This document shows, one piece after another, positions 17,037 to 27,007 of a DNA stretch of 64,000 nt. Below the pieces are notes generated by a model. The model saw only the letters and a program-made list of their open reading frames with translations, was not told where the DNA came from and ran no database searches. The position numbers were made by a program, and so were the translations under genes. How positions within the stretch are numbered: the stretch's first letter is position 1; every line of letters begins with the position of its first letter. Source of the DNA: Pseudomonas segetis (lineage in GTDB: Bacteria > Pseudomonadota > Gammaproteobacteria > Pseudomonadales > Pseudomonadaceae); NCBI RefSeq assembly GCF_900188155.1, contig NZ_FZOG01000001.1, positions 529,010 to 593,009 of the forward strand, read 5' to 3'.

Positions 17037-17644
17037 GTGAGTCAAGTGAACGCGATGCTCGCCATAAAGCGCGAATGGAGCGCAAGAAAGCCCTGATCGA
17101 CGAAAAAATTGCTCAGGCCCAGGATGAATATGGCTTGTTGTTGGTGCATACCGGCAATGGCAAGGGTAAAAGCAGTTCTGCGTTCGGCATGGTCGCTCGC
17201 GCCCTGGGGCATGGCTATAAAGTGGGTGTAGTGCAGTTCATCAAAGGTGCGGCGAGCACCGGCGAAGAGGCTTTCTTTCGCCGTTTTCCGGACGAAGTCA
17301 GTTACCACGTCATGGGCGAAGGCTTCACCTGGGAAACCCAGGATCGTCAGCGCGACATCGAAAAAGCCCGTGAGGCCTGGGCGGTTGCCGCACAGTTGCT
17401 GCGCGATCCAGAGGTCATGCTGGTGGTGCTCGATGAACTCAATATTGCGCTCAAGTATGGTTATCTCGAGCTTGAAACCGTACTGGCGGATATCGAAGCC
17501 CGGCCGTTGTTGCAACACGTGGTAGTGACCGGGCGGGGCGCTTTGCCGGGAATGATTGAAGCGGCGGACACCGTGACCGACATGACCCTGGTCAAGCATG
17601 CATTCAAGGCGGGGGTGAAGGCGCAGAAAGGGGTTGAGTTTTGA
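17033..17644 (+). CDS. cobO: Cob(I)yrinic acid a,c-diamide adenosyltransferase
   Basis: A 203-residue CobO/BtuR-type corrinoid adenosyltransferase that adds the 5'-deoxyadenosyl group from ATP to cobalt. The P-loop HTGNGKGKSSSAFG is at about residues 39-52, followed by VQFIKGA and VLDELNIALKYGYL, all family hallmarks. Its ATG overlaps the stop of the BtuM-like gene (ATGA) and its stop overlaps the TTG start of cobB. Both imported and newly made corrinoids can be processed by it. Confidence 0.96.
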   Translation: MSESSERDARHKARMERKKALIDEKIAQAQDEYGLLLVHTGNGKGKSSSAFGMVARALGHGYKVGVVQFIKGAASTGEEAFFRRFPDEVSYHVMGEGFTWETQDRQRDIEKAREAWAVAAQLLRDPEVMLVVLDELNIALKYGYLELETVLADIEARPLLQHVVVTGRGALPGMIEAADTVTDMTLVKHAFKAGVKAQKGVEF

Positions 17645-18933
17645 CCGCGCGCCAATGCCCGGCGCTGTTGATCGCCGCGCCTGCTTCCGGGCAAGGCAAG
17701 ACCACGGTTACCGCTGCGCTGGCACGTTTGTACTCGCGTCAAGGCAAGCGGGTTCAGGTGTTCAAGTGTGGCCCGGACTTTCTTGATCCGATGATCCTGG
17801 CGCGCGCTTCCGGCCTGCCGGTGTATCAACTGGATTTATGGATGGTTGGCGAGCCTGAAAGCCGGCGTTTGTTGTGGCAAGCGGCGGGCGATGCCGATTT
17901 GATCTTGATCGAAGGCGTCATGGGCCTGTTCGATGGCTCACCCTCGGCTGCTGATCTTGCCCGGCACTTTGCGGTGCCGGTCATGGCGGTTATCGATGCC
18001 TCGGCCATGGCGCAGACCTTTGCCGCATTGGCCCATGGGCTGGCCAGTTTCCAGCCTGGGTTGCCCTTTTCCGGGGTTTTGGCCAATCGTGTTGGCAGCG
18101 AGCGTCACGGGCAGATCCTGGCCGACGCATTGCCCGAGTCCATTCGCTGGTATGGCGCCTTGCCGCGCAGTGCCGAGATGGAGTTGCCCAGCCGCCACCT
18201 GGGCCTGGTGCAGGCTGACGAACTGGCTGATCTGGATGCCAGGCTGGATGCCGCCGCCGATGCGCTGGCCGCCAGTGCGCAAGTTGAATTGCCGCCGCCG
18301 GTTGCGTTTCCAGCGCCTCAAGTGCATTCCATTGAGCCGCTGTTGGCTGGCGTGCGGATTGGTGTTGCGCGGGACGCCGCTTTTGCCTTTTTGTATCAGG
18401 CCAACCTGGATGTATTGCGTCAACTCGGCGCCACCCTGTGCTTCTTTTCTCCCCTCGACGACATTGCGCTGCCTCGGGTAGACAGCCTGTATTTACCGGG
18501 CGGTTATCCTGAGTTGCACTTGCAGCAACTGGCTGCGAACCAGGGCATGGCCACGGCTATCAGGCAGCATCATGGCGCAGGCAAGCCGATTTTGGCCGAG
18601 TGCGGCGGCATGCTCTATTTACTTGAGTCCTTGACCGACAAGCAAGGTGAGACCGGCATCATGCTGGGGTTGCTCAAGGGGCGGGCGACGCTGCAGCCGC
18701 GCTTGACTGCATTGGCCTTGCAAGAAGTCGAGTTGCCAGAGGGCGTGCTGCGTGGGCACAGTTATCATCACTCCTCCCTGGAAGGCGATTTGCCGGAGAT
18801 CGCACGTGGCGAGTGCCCCAATTACCGGCGCACGCGCGAAGCGGTTTACCGTCAGGCTCGCCTGACAGCCTCCTATATTCATTTCTATTTTGCTTCCAAC
18901 CCCCATGCGGTTGCCGAGTTGTTGCGACCATGA
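17641..18933 (+). CDS. cobB: Cobyrinate a,c-diamide synthase
   Basis: A 430-residue two-domain enzyme that amidates cobyrinic acid at positions a and c using glutamine and ATP. The N-terminal ATPase domain has the P-loop APASGQGKTTV (about 12-22) and KCGPDFLDPM. The C-terminal class I glutamine amidotransferase domain has LPGGYPELH and the nucleophile Cys in AECGGMLYL, with a RGHSYHHSS segment nearby. It starts with TTG at 17641, overlapping the cobO stop; no other start fits. Length is typical for Pseudomonas CobB. Confidence 0.96.
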   Translation: MTARQCPALLIAAPASGQGKTTVTAALARLYSRQGKRVQVFKCGPDFLDPMILARASGLPVYQLDLWMVGEPESRRLLWQAAGDADLILIEGVMGLFDGSPSAADLARHFAVPVMAVIDASAMAQTFAALAHGLASFQPGLPFSGVLANRVGSERHGQILADALPESIRWYGALPRSAEMELPSRHLGLVQADELADLDARLDAAADALAASAQVELPPPVAFPAPQVHSIEPLLAGVRIGVARDAAFAFLYQANLDVLRQLGATLCFFSPLDDIALPRVDSLYLPGGYPELHLQQLAANQGMATAIRQHHGAGKPILAECGGMLYLLESLTDKQGETGIMLGLLKGRATLQPRLTALALQEVELPEGVLRGHSYHHSSLEGDLPEIARGECPNYRRTREAVYRQARLTASYIHFYFASNPHAVAELLRP

Positions 18934-19574
18934 GTGATCAGGCCTACAGCGCCGCTGACCGCGCGGCGATCTATCGGGTGATTGCCGAACGACGTGATAT
19001 GCGCCATTTCAGTGGCGGCCAGGTCGCTCCGGAGTTGCTGGCCAGGTTGCTTGAGGCCGCGCATCAGGCGCCGAGCGTTGGGCTGATGCAACCCTGGCGA
19101 TTCATCCGCATCACCCAGGCGCAAACCCGCGAGGCGATTGCCGGGTTGGTTGAACAAGAGCGTGTGCGTACGGCTGAAGCGCTCAACGAGCGTTCCGATG
19201 AGTTTATGCAGCTCAAGGTCGAGGGTATTCGCGAATGTGCCGAGCTGTTGGTGGTAGGCCTGATGGACCGCCGTGAAGCGCATGTTTTCGGGCGACGCAC
19301 ATTGCCAGAGATGGATTTGGCCTCTGTGGCCTGTGCGATTCAGAATATGTGGCTGGCCGCACGTTCCGAAGGGTTGGGGATGGGCTGGGTGTCACTTTTT
19401 GATCCTCAAGCCCTAGGCACACTACTGGGCATGCCAGTTGGCAGTAAGCCACTCGCCGTCTTGTGTCTCGGGCCTGTGAATGAGTTCTACCCGCAACCGA
19501 TGTTGCAGGCGCAAGGTTGGGCACAGCCGCGTGAGTTGGAAAACCTGTTGTTTGAAGACCGATGGGGAGCGTGA
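18930..19574 (+). CDS. bluB: 5,6-dimethylbenzimidazole synthase BluB
   Basis: A 214-residue nitroreductase-fold flavin destructase that breaks down FMNH2 with oxygen to form 5,6-dimethylbenzimidazole, the lower ligand of B12. Recognisable segments are ERRDMRHFSGG near the N-terminus, HQAPSVGLMQPWRFI, and RSEGLGMGWVSLFDP. The ATG at 18930 overlaps the cobB stop (ATGA), which decides the start; the open frame extends further upstream inside cobB. Its presence shows aerobic lower-ligand synthesis feeding CobT downstream. Confidence 0.95.
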   Translation: MSDQAYSAADRAAIYRVIAERRDMRHFSGGQVAPELLARLLEAAHQAPSVGLMQPWRFIRITQAQTREAIAGLVEQERVRTAEALNERSDEFMQLKVEGIRECAELLVVGLMDRREAHVFGRRTLPEMDLASVACAIQNMWLAARSEGLGMGWVSLFDPQALGTLLGMPVGSKPLAVLCLGPVNEFYPQPMLQAQGWAQPRELENLLFEDRWGA

Positions 19575-20371
19575 TGCTGGGGCCACAACGTATAGTCTGC
19601 TTGTCAACCGAAACCTGTGAAACCCTTTACCTGCTAGGCGAACAGTCGCGCATCGCTGGAATTTCAGGCTTTACCATGCGTCCACCCCAGGCCCGCAAGG
19701 AAAAACCCAAGGTCAGTGGTTTCACCAGCGCCCGGCTGGAGATGATTCTCGCCCTGCAACCAGACCTGGTGCTTGGCTACAGTGATCTGCAGGCCGATAT
19801 CGCGGCTGACCTGGCCCGTGCCGGACTGGAAGTCCACCTGTTCAATCAGCGTGATATCAATGGCTGTCTGCGCATGATCGAAACCCTGGGTGCGCTGGTG
19901 CATGCCAATGATCGAGCCAGCCAGTTGATAAACGAGTTAATGGCCGGGCTGCAACAGATCAGGCAAGTTGCCGAGCAACTGGCTTTCCGCCCTAAAGTCT
20001 ACTTTGAGGAGTGGAACGAGCCGCTGATAAGCGGGATTGGTTGGGTCAGTGAATTGATCACGCTGGCGGGCGGGGACGACTGCTTTGCCGAGCTGGGCCA
20101 TCTCAAGGCGGCCAAGCAGCGGATTATCGCCGATCCGGCCGAGGTCATTCGTCGTGCGCCCGACCTGATAATAGGTTCATGGTGCGGCAAGCCTTTCCGA
20201 CCTGAACAGGTGGCTGCGCGTCCGGGTTGGGAAAATATTCCGGCCGTGCGCAATCAACAGCTGCATGAGATCAAATCGGCAGATATCCTCCAGCCCGGTC
20301 CTGCTGCACTCACAGATGGCGTGCAGCAGCTACAGGCATTGATAAGAGGTTGCGTAGAAGCGCGCGGATGA
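19574..20371 (+). CDS. BtuF-like cobalamin-binding protein without signal peptide
   Basis: A 265-residue protein of the helical-backbone periplasmic binding family (TroA/BtuF fold). Segments such as [40 protein letters not shown] and [38 protein letters not shown] are typical of BtuF-like proteins. The ATG at 19574 overlaps the bluB stop (TGATG); an ATG four codons earlier is possible. Either start leads straight into the first beta strand, so there is no export signal. No BtuC or BtuD gene lies nearby. It may be a cytoplasmic corrinoid-binding protein, or may be exported in a way I cannot see. Confidence 0.8.
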   Translation: MLGPQRIVCLSTETCETLYLLGEQSRIAGISGFTMRPPQARKEKPKVSGFTSARLEMILALQPDLVLGYSDLQADIAADLARAGLEVHLFNQRDINGCLRMIETLGALVHANDRASQLINELMAGLQQIRQVAEQLAFRPKVYFEEWNEPLISGIGWVSELITLAGGDDCFAELGHLKAAKQRIIADPAEVIRRAPDLIIGSWCGKPFRPEQVAARPGWENIPAVRNQQLHEIKSADILQPGPAALTDGVQQLQALIRGCVEARG

Positions 20372-21276
20372 GTTTGTTTTTGAGCACTGTTGCAGCGGTG
20401 GCAGCCGATGCGATCTTTGGTGAGTCCAAGGGTTGGCATCCCTTGGTGGCTTTTGGTCAGTGGGCCGAGCGAATTGAACAGCGGTTTAATCCGTCGGGCG
20501 CTGGCTGGCGCAGTCATGGTGTCAGTGCCTGGTGCCTTGCGGTCTTGCCATTGACCCTTTTGACCTGGTTGCTTAGCCAGGTGTCAGCCTTTGGTTGGTT
20601 TGTCGAAATAGTCGCGCTGTACATTGCCCTGGGCTTGCGCAGTCTTGGTGAGCATGCACGACCCATAGTGCAGGCCTTGCGCCTGGGTGATCTGAGCCTG
20701 GCGCGTGAGCGGGTGGGGCACATGGTCAGCCGCAACACGGAGCAGCTTGATGCCAGCGGGGTGGCGCGGGCAGGTACCGAGTCGGTTTTGGAAAACGGCA
20801 GCGATGCCGTGTTTGCCGCCTTGTTCTGGTTCATTATCGCCGGTGCGCCCGGGGTGGTGCTCTATCGCCTGAGCAACACCCTGGATGCGATGTGGGGCTA
20901 TCGCAATCAACGCTTTGAGCGCTTTGGCTGGGCGGCGGCGAAGATCGACGATGCACTTAACTACATTCCCGCACGCCTGGTTGCCCTGACGTATTCATTG
21001 CTTGGCCATACCCGGCAGGGCTTGCGTTGCTGGCGCCAGCAGGCGCCGCTATGGGACAGCCCAAATGCGGGGCCGGTCATGGCGGCTGGAGCAGGCGCCT
21101 TGAATGTGCAATTGGGTGGCGCGGCGCAGTACCACGGCCAGATGCACCAGCGGCCCGACCTTGGGGCTGGGCCGCAGGCTCGCGCCGCTGATATCGAACG
21201 GGCGCTCAACCTGGTTTGGGGTGGTGTAGTGCTTTGGTTGTTGTTGCTCGGTGCCTGGGAATTGTTCAGTGCTTGA
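20368..21276 (+). CDS. cobD: Adenosylcobinamide-phosphate synthase (CbiB-type)
   Basis: A 302-residue integral membrane enzyme that attaches the aminopropanol (phosphate) arm to adenosylcobyric acid. Family motifs are [22 protein letters not shown] near the N-terminus, [35 protein letters not shown] in the middle, and [18 protein letters not shown] near the C-terminus. The ATG at 20368 overlaps the previous stop (ATGA), which favours it over a TTG six codons upstream. Named cobD in the aerobic-pathway scheme (cbiB in Salmonella). Confidence 0.95.
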   Translation: MSLFLSTVAAVAADAIFGESKGWHPLVAFGQWAERIEQRFNPSGAGWRSHGVSAWCLAVLPLTLLTWLLSQVSAFGWFVEIVALYIALGLRSLGEHARPIVQALRLGDLSLARERVGHMVSRNTEQLDASGVARAGTESVLENGSDAVFAALFWFIIAGAPGVVLYRLSNTLDAMWGYRNQRFERFGWAAAKIDDALNYIPARLVALTYSLLGHTRQGLRCWRQQAPLWDSPNAGPVMAAGAGALNVQLGGAAQYHGQMHQRPDLGAGPQARAADIERALNLVWGGVVLWLLLLGAWELFSA

Positions 21277-22261
21277 GCACGGCGGACGCTTGCGCCTGGC
21301 CGCGTTGCAATACGGCATCGCGCTACCGGACTGGCTGGATTTGTCTACCGGTGTTGCCCCCTATGGCTGGGCGCTGCCTGATATTCCTGCGTCCGCCTGG
21401 CAGCGATTGCCAGAGCCCGAGGATGGTCTGGAAGCGGCGGCACGCGATTATTATGGCTGCAGTTCGCTTTTAGCTGTGGCCGGTTCGCAAGCTGCAATCC
21501 AGGCGCTACCCCGGCTACGTCGTAGGTCGGTGGTCGGCATGCTGGCGCTGGCCTATGCCGAACATGCTGCTGCATGGCGCCGTCATGGACACAAGTTGCT
21601 CAGCTTCAGCGAAGCCAGTATCAATCGCGCCATTGATCGCCTGGATGTGCTGGTGCTGGTCAATCCGAATAACCCGACCGGACGCCTTATCGAACCCGAG
21701 CAATTGCTGGCATGGCATGCGCGTCTTGCCGAGCGCGGCGGCTGGCTGGTGGTCGACGAGGCGTTTATCGACTGTACCCCGGAGCAAAGCCTGGCCCGCT
21801 TCAGCCATCTGCGGGGGCTGATTGTGCTGCGATCCTTTGGCAAGTTCTTCGCCATGGCGGGTGCGCGTCTTGGCTTTGTCCTGGCGCAGCAACCCTTGCT
21901 TGAGGGGCTTGCCGAGATGCTCGGGCCCTGGCCGATCAGTGGACCGACCCGGGTGATGGCAACGGCCTTGCTCAGGGATTTTGAAGGCCAGTCTGCGCAG
22001 CGCCAACGCTTGCTTACCGATTCTCAGCGCCTTGGTGAGCTGCTGGCAAATCAAGGGTTGCCAGCCCTGGGCGGGTGCTCGTTATTCCAGTGGGTTGCCA
22101 CTGAGCGAGCCTCGCAACTGCATGGGTGTTTGGCCAATCAAGGTATTTTGCTGCGCCACTTCCAGCAGCCGGAAAGTCTGCGTTTTGGCCTGCCTGCCGA
22201 TGAGTCGGGCTGGCAGCGTCTGGCGATAGCGCTTGAGAGATTCAATGAGAGTTTGGGATGA
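21269..22261 (+). CDS. cobC: L-threonine-O-3-phosphate decarboxylase, PLP enzyme
   Basis: A 330-residue class I/II aminotransferase-fold protein that makes (R)-1-aminopropan-2-ol phosphate for the nucleotide loop. [14 protein letters not shown] is the N-terminal substrate-binding region, [12 protein letters not shown] binds [17 protein letters not shown] supplies the Asp, and [16 protein letters not shown] contains the Schiff-base Lys. A GTG at 21269 overlaps the cobD end and gives the normal LEHGGRLR start; another GTG lies six codons upstream. It corresponds to cobD of Salmonella. Confidence 0.94.
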   Translation: MLEHGGRLRLAALQYGIALPDWLDLSTGVAPYGWALPDIPASAWQRLPEPEDGLEAAARDYYGCSSLLAVAGSQAAIQALPRLRRRSVVGMLALAYAEHAAAWRRHGHKLLSFSEASINRAIDRLDVLVLVNPNNPTGRLIEPEQLLAWHARLAERGGWLVVDEAFIDCTPEQSLARFSHLRGLIVLRSFGKFFAMAGARLGFVLAQQPLLEGLAEMLGPWPISGPTRVMATALLRDFEGQSAQRQRLLTDSQRLGELLANQGLPALGGCSLFQWVATERASQLHGCLANQGILLRHFQQPESLRFGLPADESGWQRLAIALERFNESLG

Positions 22262-23733
22262 ATGACAATCAGCAGCCTGGCACCACGTTAATGGTGCAGG
22301 GCACGACTTCCGATGCGGGGAAAAGTACCCTGGTGACAGCACTGTGCCGCTGGTTGCGGCGCCAGGATGTCAGAGTAGTGCCATTCAAGCCGCAAAACAT
22401 GGCGCTTAATAGCGCGGTGACAGCAGATGGTGGCGAGATCGGTCGTGCCCAGGCCGTGCAAGCGCAGGCGGCAGGCTTGGCCCCGCATACCGATATGAAC
22501 CCGATATTGCTCAAGCCGAGCAGTGATACCGGTGCCCAGGTGATCATCCATGGTCGGGCGATCAGCAACATGGATGCGCTGGCCTATCACGATTACAAGA
22601 AGGTCGCGATGAACGCTGTGCTGGAGTCGCACCAGCGTTTGCGCGCAGCCTATCCAGTGGTCATGGTCGAAGGCGCCGGCTCACCTGCGGAAATCAATTT
22701 GCGTGCGGGTGATATCGCCAACATGGGCTTTGCCGAAGCGGTCGATTGCCCGGTCATCCTGATTGCCGATATCGACAAGGGTGGAGTCTTTGCCCACCTG
22801 GTCGGTACCTTGGCGCTGCTGTCGGAAAGCGAGCAGGCGCGGATCAAAGGCTTTGTGATCAACCGTTTTCGCGGTGACATCGCCTTGCTGCAACCTGGGC
22901 TCGACTGGCTCGAAGCGCGTACCGGCAAGCCGGTTTTGGGGGTGTTGCCCTATTTGATGGATTTTCACCTCGAAGCCGAAGATGCAATTGATACGCGACA
23001 AATCAGCAAGGCCGAGCAGGTCTTGCGGGTGATAGTCCCGGTCTTGCCGCGTATCAGCAATCACACCGACTTTGATCCGCTGCGCCTGCATCCACAGGTC
23101 GAGCTGACCTTTGTCGGGCCGGGCCAGCCCATACCCGCTGCCGACTTGATTATCCTGCCAGGCTCGAAAGCCGTGCGTGCGGACCTCGCATTCTTGCGCG
23201 AGCAGGGTTGGGACCTGGCTATAACCAAACACCTGCGTTATGGCGGCAAAGTGCTGGGCATCTGCGGCGGCTTGCAGATGCTCGGCCAGCAGATTGATGA
23301 TCCCCACGGGCTTGAAGGTGCGCCTGGCAGCAGCGCGGGCCTGGGTTTGCTGGGCATCGACACAGTGCTTGAATCGCACAAGCAATTACGCAATGTCTCT
23401 GGGCGGCTGCTGGCGAGCGGCGAGGCCATCAGTGGTTATGAGATCCATGCGGGTGTCAGCCTGATCGCCCCTGAGCTGGCACCGGCGATCGAACTGGATG
23501 ATGGCCGCAGCGACGGAGCCATCAGCGCCGATGGACAGATTCTGGCGACCTACCTGCATGGCTTGTTCGAGTCGCCATCGGCCTGTTCGGCACTGCTGCG
23601 CTGGGCGGGCTTGTCTGAGGTCGAAGAGGTTGGTTACCAGGCCTTGCGCGAGCGCGACATCGAGCGGCTGGCCGATATGGTCGAGGCGCACCTTGATTGT
23701 GCCGCGCTGAAAAACCTGTGCGGCTTAAGCTGA
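22258..23733 (+). CDS. cobQ: Cobyric acid synthase
   Basis: A 491-residue glutamine-dependent amidase that amidates positions b, d, e and g of adenosylcobyrinic acid a,c-diamide. The P-loop-like [14 protein letters not shown] is at residues 13-26, and [24 protein letters not shown] and [14 protein letters not shown] follow. The C-terminal amidotransferase domain holds the Cys nucleophile in [10 protein letters not shown] and a His in TYLHGLFES. The ATG overlaps the cobC stop (ATGA). Length equals the family norm. Confidence 0.97.
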   Translation: MNDNQQPGTTLMVQGTTSDAGKSTLVTALCRWLRRQDVRVVPFKPQNMALNSAVTADGGEIGRAQAVQAQAAGLAPHTDMNPILLKPSSDTGAQVIIHGRAISNMDALAYHDYKKVAMNAVLESHQRLRAAYPVVMVEGAGSPAEINLRAGDIANMGFAEAVDCPVILIADIDKGGVFAHLVGTLALLSESEQARIKGFVINRFRGDIALLQPGLDWLEARTGKPVLGVLPYLMDFHLEAEDAIDTRQISKAEQVLRVIVPVLPRISNHTDFDPLRLHPQVELTFVGPGQPIPAADLIILPGSKAVRADLAFLREQGWDLAITKHLRYGGKVLGICGGLQMLGQQIDDPHGLEGAPGSSAGLGLLGIDTVLESHKQLRNVSGRLLASGEAISGYEIHAGVSLIAPELAPAIELDDGRSDGAISADGQILATYLHGLFESPSACSALLRWAGLSEVEEVGYQALRERDIERLADMVEAHLDCAALKNLCGLS

Positions 23734-23761
23734 TGTTCATTTATCGATCTGGAGCAGCGCC

Positions 23762-24283
23762 ATGCATGAATTAATCCTTGGCGGCGCTCGTTCCGGCAAA
23801 AGCTGTTTGGCCGAGCGCCTGGCTGTTGAGTCTGGCATGGCGGTGACCTATATCGCCACCAGCGAGGCGCTTGATGGCGAGATGAGCCAGCGCATCGCTC
23901 ATCACCGCCAGCGTCGCCCAGCCCATTGGCAATTGATTGAAGAACCTGTGCATTTGGCCAGGGTGCTGCAGGAGCATGCCGCAGCCGATAGCTGCATACT
24001 GGTTGATTGCCTGACGCTCTGGCTAAGCAATCTGTTGATGTTGAACGATGAGGCGCGAATGCAACGCGAGATTGATCAGTTGCTGAGGTGCATCGAGGCG
24101 ATGCCAGGACGGATCATCTTTGTGAGCAACGAAACCGGCCTTGGCGTGATTCCCCTTGGTGAGCTGACCCGACGTTATGTCGACCAGGCGGGTTGGCTGC
24201 ATCAGGCCCTGGCTGAGCGTTGCCAGCGCGTGGTGTTTACCGTTGCCGGGTTGCCCATGGTGCTCAAGGGAGCTGCATTGTGA
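23762..24283 (+). CDS. cobP: Adenosylcobinamide kinase / guanylyltransferase
   Basis: A 173-residue bifunctional enzyme that phosphorylates adenosylcobinamide and then activates it with GTP to the GDP form. The P-loop [16 protein letters not shown] is at residues 5-20, with [18 protein letters not shown] supplying the guanylylated-His region, [13 protein letters not shown] the Walker B-like strand, and [13 protein letters not shown] a conserved loop. It starts 28 bases after cobQ with GGAG before the ATG, one of the few true gaps in the cluster. It corresponds to cobU of Salmonella. Confidence 0.96.
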   Translation: MHELILGGARSGKSCLAERLAVESGMAVTYIATSEALDGEMSQRIAHHRQRRPAHWQLIEEPVHLARVLQEHAAADSCILVDCLTLWLSNLLMLNDEARMQREIDQLLRCIEAMPGRIIFVSNETGLGVIPLGELTRRYVDQAGWLHQALAERCQRVVFTVAGLPMVLKGAAL

Positions 24284-25335
24284 ACGAGTCATGGTTGCAG
24301 CGCGGCTGCCGTTCGTTGGATTTTGCCGCTCAACTGGCGGCGCAAGAGCGCCAGGCTCAGTTGACCAAGCCGGCAGGCTCCTTGGCCCAGCTTGAGCAGG
24401 TCGCGGTGCGCCTGGCTGGCTTGCAAGGGCGCGAGAAACCCGAGGTCGAGAAGGTCTGGGTCAGTATCTTCGCGGCTGACCACGGTATTGCCAATGAAGG
24501 TGTTTCGGCTTTCCCGCAGGAAGTTACCGGGCAAATGCTGCGTAACTTTGTCGGCGGTGGCGCAGCCATCAGTGTACTGAGCCGCCAGCTGGGCGCCCAA
24601 CTTGAAGTGATCGACCTGGGCATTGCCACAGCGCTTGACCCCTTGCCTGGCGTCCTTCACCTGGGGTTGGGGGCTGGCACCGAGAGTTTCTTGCATGGCC
24701 CGGCGATGACTGTCGGACAAGTGATGCAGGCATTGGGTGCAGGGCGTGACGCAGTGCTGCGCGCGCAAGCTGCGGGCAGCGAGTTGTTTGTCGCCGGCGA
24801 AATGGGGATTGCCAATACCACGTCGGCTTCGGCGCTGGCTTGTTGGTTGTTGCAATGCGAAGCCTCGGCGCTGGCTGGCCCTGGCACTGGTTTGAATGCT
24901 GCCGGTGTGCAGCACAAGGCCCAGGTCATCGACAGGGCATTGGCGCTGCATCGCCCGCAGATAAGCGATGTGGTCGATGGCTTGCGGCGTCTGGGTGGTT
25001 TTGAAATTGCTGCCCTGGCTGGCGCTTATCTGGCCTGTGCACAGCAAGGCATTGTGGCCCTGGTTGATGGCTTTATCTGCACTGTGGCTGCCCTGGTTGC
25101 GCAGCGCCTGAATCCGGACTGCGTTCACTGGTTGTTTTTCGCCCATCAGGGTGCAGAACCTGGACATGGCAAGCTCTTGCAGGCGCTCGATGGGCAACCG
25201 TTGCTGGATCTCGGTTTGCGCCTGGGTGAGGGCAGCGGGGCGGCCTTGGCAGTGCCACTGCTGCGCATGGCCTGTGCCCTGCACAACCAAATGGCGACTT
25301 TCGCCGAAGCAGCGGTTGCCGGGCGGTCGGCATGA
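24280..25335 (+). CDS. cobT: Nicotinate-nucleotide:dimethylbenzimidazole phosphoribosyltransferase
   Basis: A 351-residue enzyme that makes alpha-ribazole phosphate from nicotinate mononucleotide and dimethylbenzimidazole (the BluB product). Family segments are [20 protein letters not shown] near residue 65, [26 protein letters not shown], and [13 protein letters not shown] near the C-terminus with the catalytic Glu. A GTG at 24280 overlaps the cobP stop (GTGA), and the protein then starts [13 protein letters not shown]. The alternative GTG at 24220 lies inside cobP and is unlikely. Known as cobU in the aerobic scheme. Confidence 0.96.
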   Translation: MNESWLQRGCRSLDFAAQLAAQERQAQLTKPAGSLAQLEQVAVRLAGLQGREKPEVEKVWVSIFAADHGIANEGVSAFPQEVTGQMLRNFVGGGAAISVLSRQLGAQLEVIDLGIATALDPLPGVLHLGLGAGTESFLHGPAMTVGQVMQALGAGRDAVLRAQAAGSELFVAGEMGIANTTSASALACWLLQCEASALAGPGTGLNAAGVQHKAQVIDRALALHRPQISDVVDGLRRLGGFEIAALAGAYLACAQQGIVALVDGFICTVAALVAQRLNPDCVHWLFFAHQGAEPGHGKLLQALDGQPLLDLGLRLGEGSGAALAVPLLRMACALHNQMATFAEAAVAGRSA

Positions 25336-25928
25336 CAGTTCGGCTCGACTTGCTGCGTCATGGTGAAACCGAGCAGGGCGGCGGTTTGCGTGGTTCGATC
25401 GACGACGCACTGACTGCCACGGGTTGGGCCCAATTGCGTGAAGCACTGGCAACTGTCCTAAGTGAACAGCAAGGCCAGCCGCTGTGGGATCGCGTGATCA
25501 GTTCGCCGCTGCAACGTTGCGCACGCTTTGCCGAAGAGGTCGCCCAGGCACTGGCCATACCTTTGGCTATCGATCCTGCTTTGCAAGAGTTGCACTTTGG
25601 CGACTGGGAGGGCCTCAGCAGCGCCGAGGTCATGCAGCGGGATGCGCAGGGACTTGGCCGGTTCTGGGCCGATCCTTTTGCATACACCCCGCCCAATGCC
25701 GAGCCCTTGATCCAGTTCGAGGCACGTATTCTCGCCAGCGTACAACGCATGCAACAGGCCCATTGCGGTGAACGTATCTTGCTGGTCACCCATGGCGGGG
25801 TGATGCGCTTGTTACTGGCGAGGGCGCGGGGCTTGCCGCGCAGTGATCTGATGCAGGTCAGTGTTGGCCATGCTCAACTGGTCAGGCTCGTGGCCGGGCA
25901 GGACGGCACCCTGAGCGAATGTCGATGA
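25332..25928 (+). CDS. Histidine phosphatase, probable alpha-ribazole phosphatase
   Basis: A 198-residue phosphoglycerate-mutase-fold phosphatase. [11 protein letters not shown] (residues 6-16) carries the RHG active site, [12 protein letters not shown] the proton donor Glu region, and [13 protein letters not shown] the second His. Its place between cobT and cobS, with ATGA overlaps on both sides, supports dephosphorylation of alpha-ribazole phosphate or of adenosylcobalamin phosphate, as Salmonella CobC does. The substrate rests on context. The symbol cobC is avoided because here it names another enzyme. Confidence 0.9.
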   Translation: MTVRLDLLRHGETEQGGGLRGSIDDALTATGWAQLREALATVLSEQQGQPLWDRVISSPLQRCARFAEEVAQALAIPLAIDPALQELHFGDWEGLSSAEVMQRDAQGLGRFWADPFAYTPPNAEPLIQFEARILASVQRMQQAHCGERILLVTHGGVMRLLLARARGLPRSDLMQVSVGHAQLVRLVAGQDGTLSECR

Positions 25929-26659
25929 ACGGATTGCTTATTGCGCTGCAGTTTCTGACGCGCCTGCCCATTAGCCTCGGTCAGATGCCCAGTGCCGAGC
26001 AAAACGGCCGCTCAGTGCTCTGGTATCCGTTGGTGGGCCTGTTGATCGGCATTGTGTTGTCCCTGGCCCATTATCTACTCGGCGATCTGTCTCCGCTGTT
26101 GCAGGCCGCATTGCTGTTAAGCCTTTGGGTGGCGATTAGCGGCGGCCTGCACCTTGATGGTCTGGCCGATAGCGCCGATGCCTGGGCGGGAGGCCTTGGC
26201 GACAAGCAACGCACCCTGGATATCATGCAGGACCCGCGCAGTGGCCCTATTGCCGTGGTGGTCCTGCTGTTGCTGCTGTTACTCAAGTTTGCCGCGCTGG
26301 TGGTCTTGCTTGGGGCTGGGGCGAGTGCTGTATTGGTGCTGGCACCCTTGTTGGGACGCAGTGCGCTGCCGCTGCTGTTTTTAACCACGCCCTATGTGCG
26401 CCAGGGCGGCCTGGGGCAGGCCTTGTCGAGCCATTTACCGCGTCAGCAGTTGCCCTGGTTGCTGGTTGCTGTGGCGGGGTTGTCACTGGTATTTATCCCC
26501 GGCGCCTGGCTGGCGCTGATAACGGCGGGGCTGGTTTTTGTCCTGTGCCGTCGGTTGATGCTCAAGCGCCTGGGCGGCACCACCGGCGATACCGCGGGCG
26601 CCTTGCTCGAGATTATGGAGTGCGCGATAGTGGTGGTCTTGGGCTGCGCCCTTGGTTGA
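25925..26659 (+). CDS. cobS: Adenosylcobinamide-GDP ribazoletransferase (cobalamin synthase)
   Basis: A 244-residue polytopic membrane enzyme that joins adenosylcobinamide-GDP to alpha-ribazole (phosphate), completing the B12 nucleotide loop. The motif GGLHLDGLADSADAWAGG near residue 75 is the family signature, and several Leu/Val-rich helices follow, with GGTTGDTAGALLEIMEC near the C-terminus. The ATG at 25925 overlaps the phosphatase stop (ATGA); an ATG two codons earlier is also possible. It corresponds to cobV in the aerobic scheme. Confidence 0.94.
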   Translation: MNGLLIALQFLTRLPISLGQMPSAEQNGRSVLWYPLVGLLIGIVLSLAHYLLGDLSPLLQAALLLSLWVAISGGLHLDGLADSADAWAGGLGDKQRTLDIMQDPRSGPIAVVVLLLLLLLKFAALVVLLGAGASAVLVLAPLLGRSALPLLFLTTPYVRQGGLGQALSSHLPRQQLPWLLVAVAGLSLVFIPGAWLALITAGLVFVLCRRLMLKRLGGTTGDTAGALLEIMECAIVVVLGCALG

Positions 26660-26682
26660 CCGACACTACGAAGGACTTGCTT

Positions 26683-26952
26683 GTGTCTGAGAAAATCATC
26701 ATTGCTCTGGTCGTTATCGTCAGTTTGGCGGCGCACTACTGGCTCTATCGCTGGGTGAAATTCAAGATCGACGAAGGGGTTATCCTCAAGTGTCTTGAAG
26801 ATGCCAAAGCTGCTTCAGGTCAAGGTCAACTGGACAGCCCGTCCATTGCCCGGCAAACCCAGATGAAACCTCAGCGCATCGCCCAGGTTTGCCGGCAAAG
26901 CCCCAGGATTCAAAGCTCGCCAGGCGCTGAAGAGACCTGGAAGCTTTCCTAG
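26683..26952 (+). CDS. Small membrane-anchored protein with HTH-like tail, unknown
   Basis: An 89-residue protein starting with GTG at 26683, with AAGGA 8 bases upstream. The frame runs open further upstream into cobS, but there it has no start signal. Residues 4-22 (IIIALVVIVSLAAHYWLY) form one hydrophobic helix. The rest is soluble and contains DEGVILKCLEDA, then SPSIARQTQMKPQRIAQVCRQ, with the feel of a two-helix winged-HTH fragment. It follows cobS by 23 bases and may belong to that transcript. I do not recognise a named family. Confidence 0.6.
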   Translation: MSEKIIIALVVIVSLAAHYWLYRWVKFKIDEGVILKCLEDAKAASGQGQLDSPSIARQTQMKPQRIAQVCRQSPRIQSSPGAEETWKLS

Positions 26953-27007
26953 TCCGGTAAGGCCCACACTAGTTTCCAGTTCGATTTAAGTTGCGTTTTG
27001 GTTAATG

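Noticed and set aside
24289..25452. 387-codon minus-strand open frame
   Set aside because: It is antisense to cobT, with no motifs.
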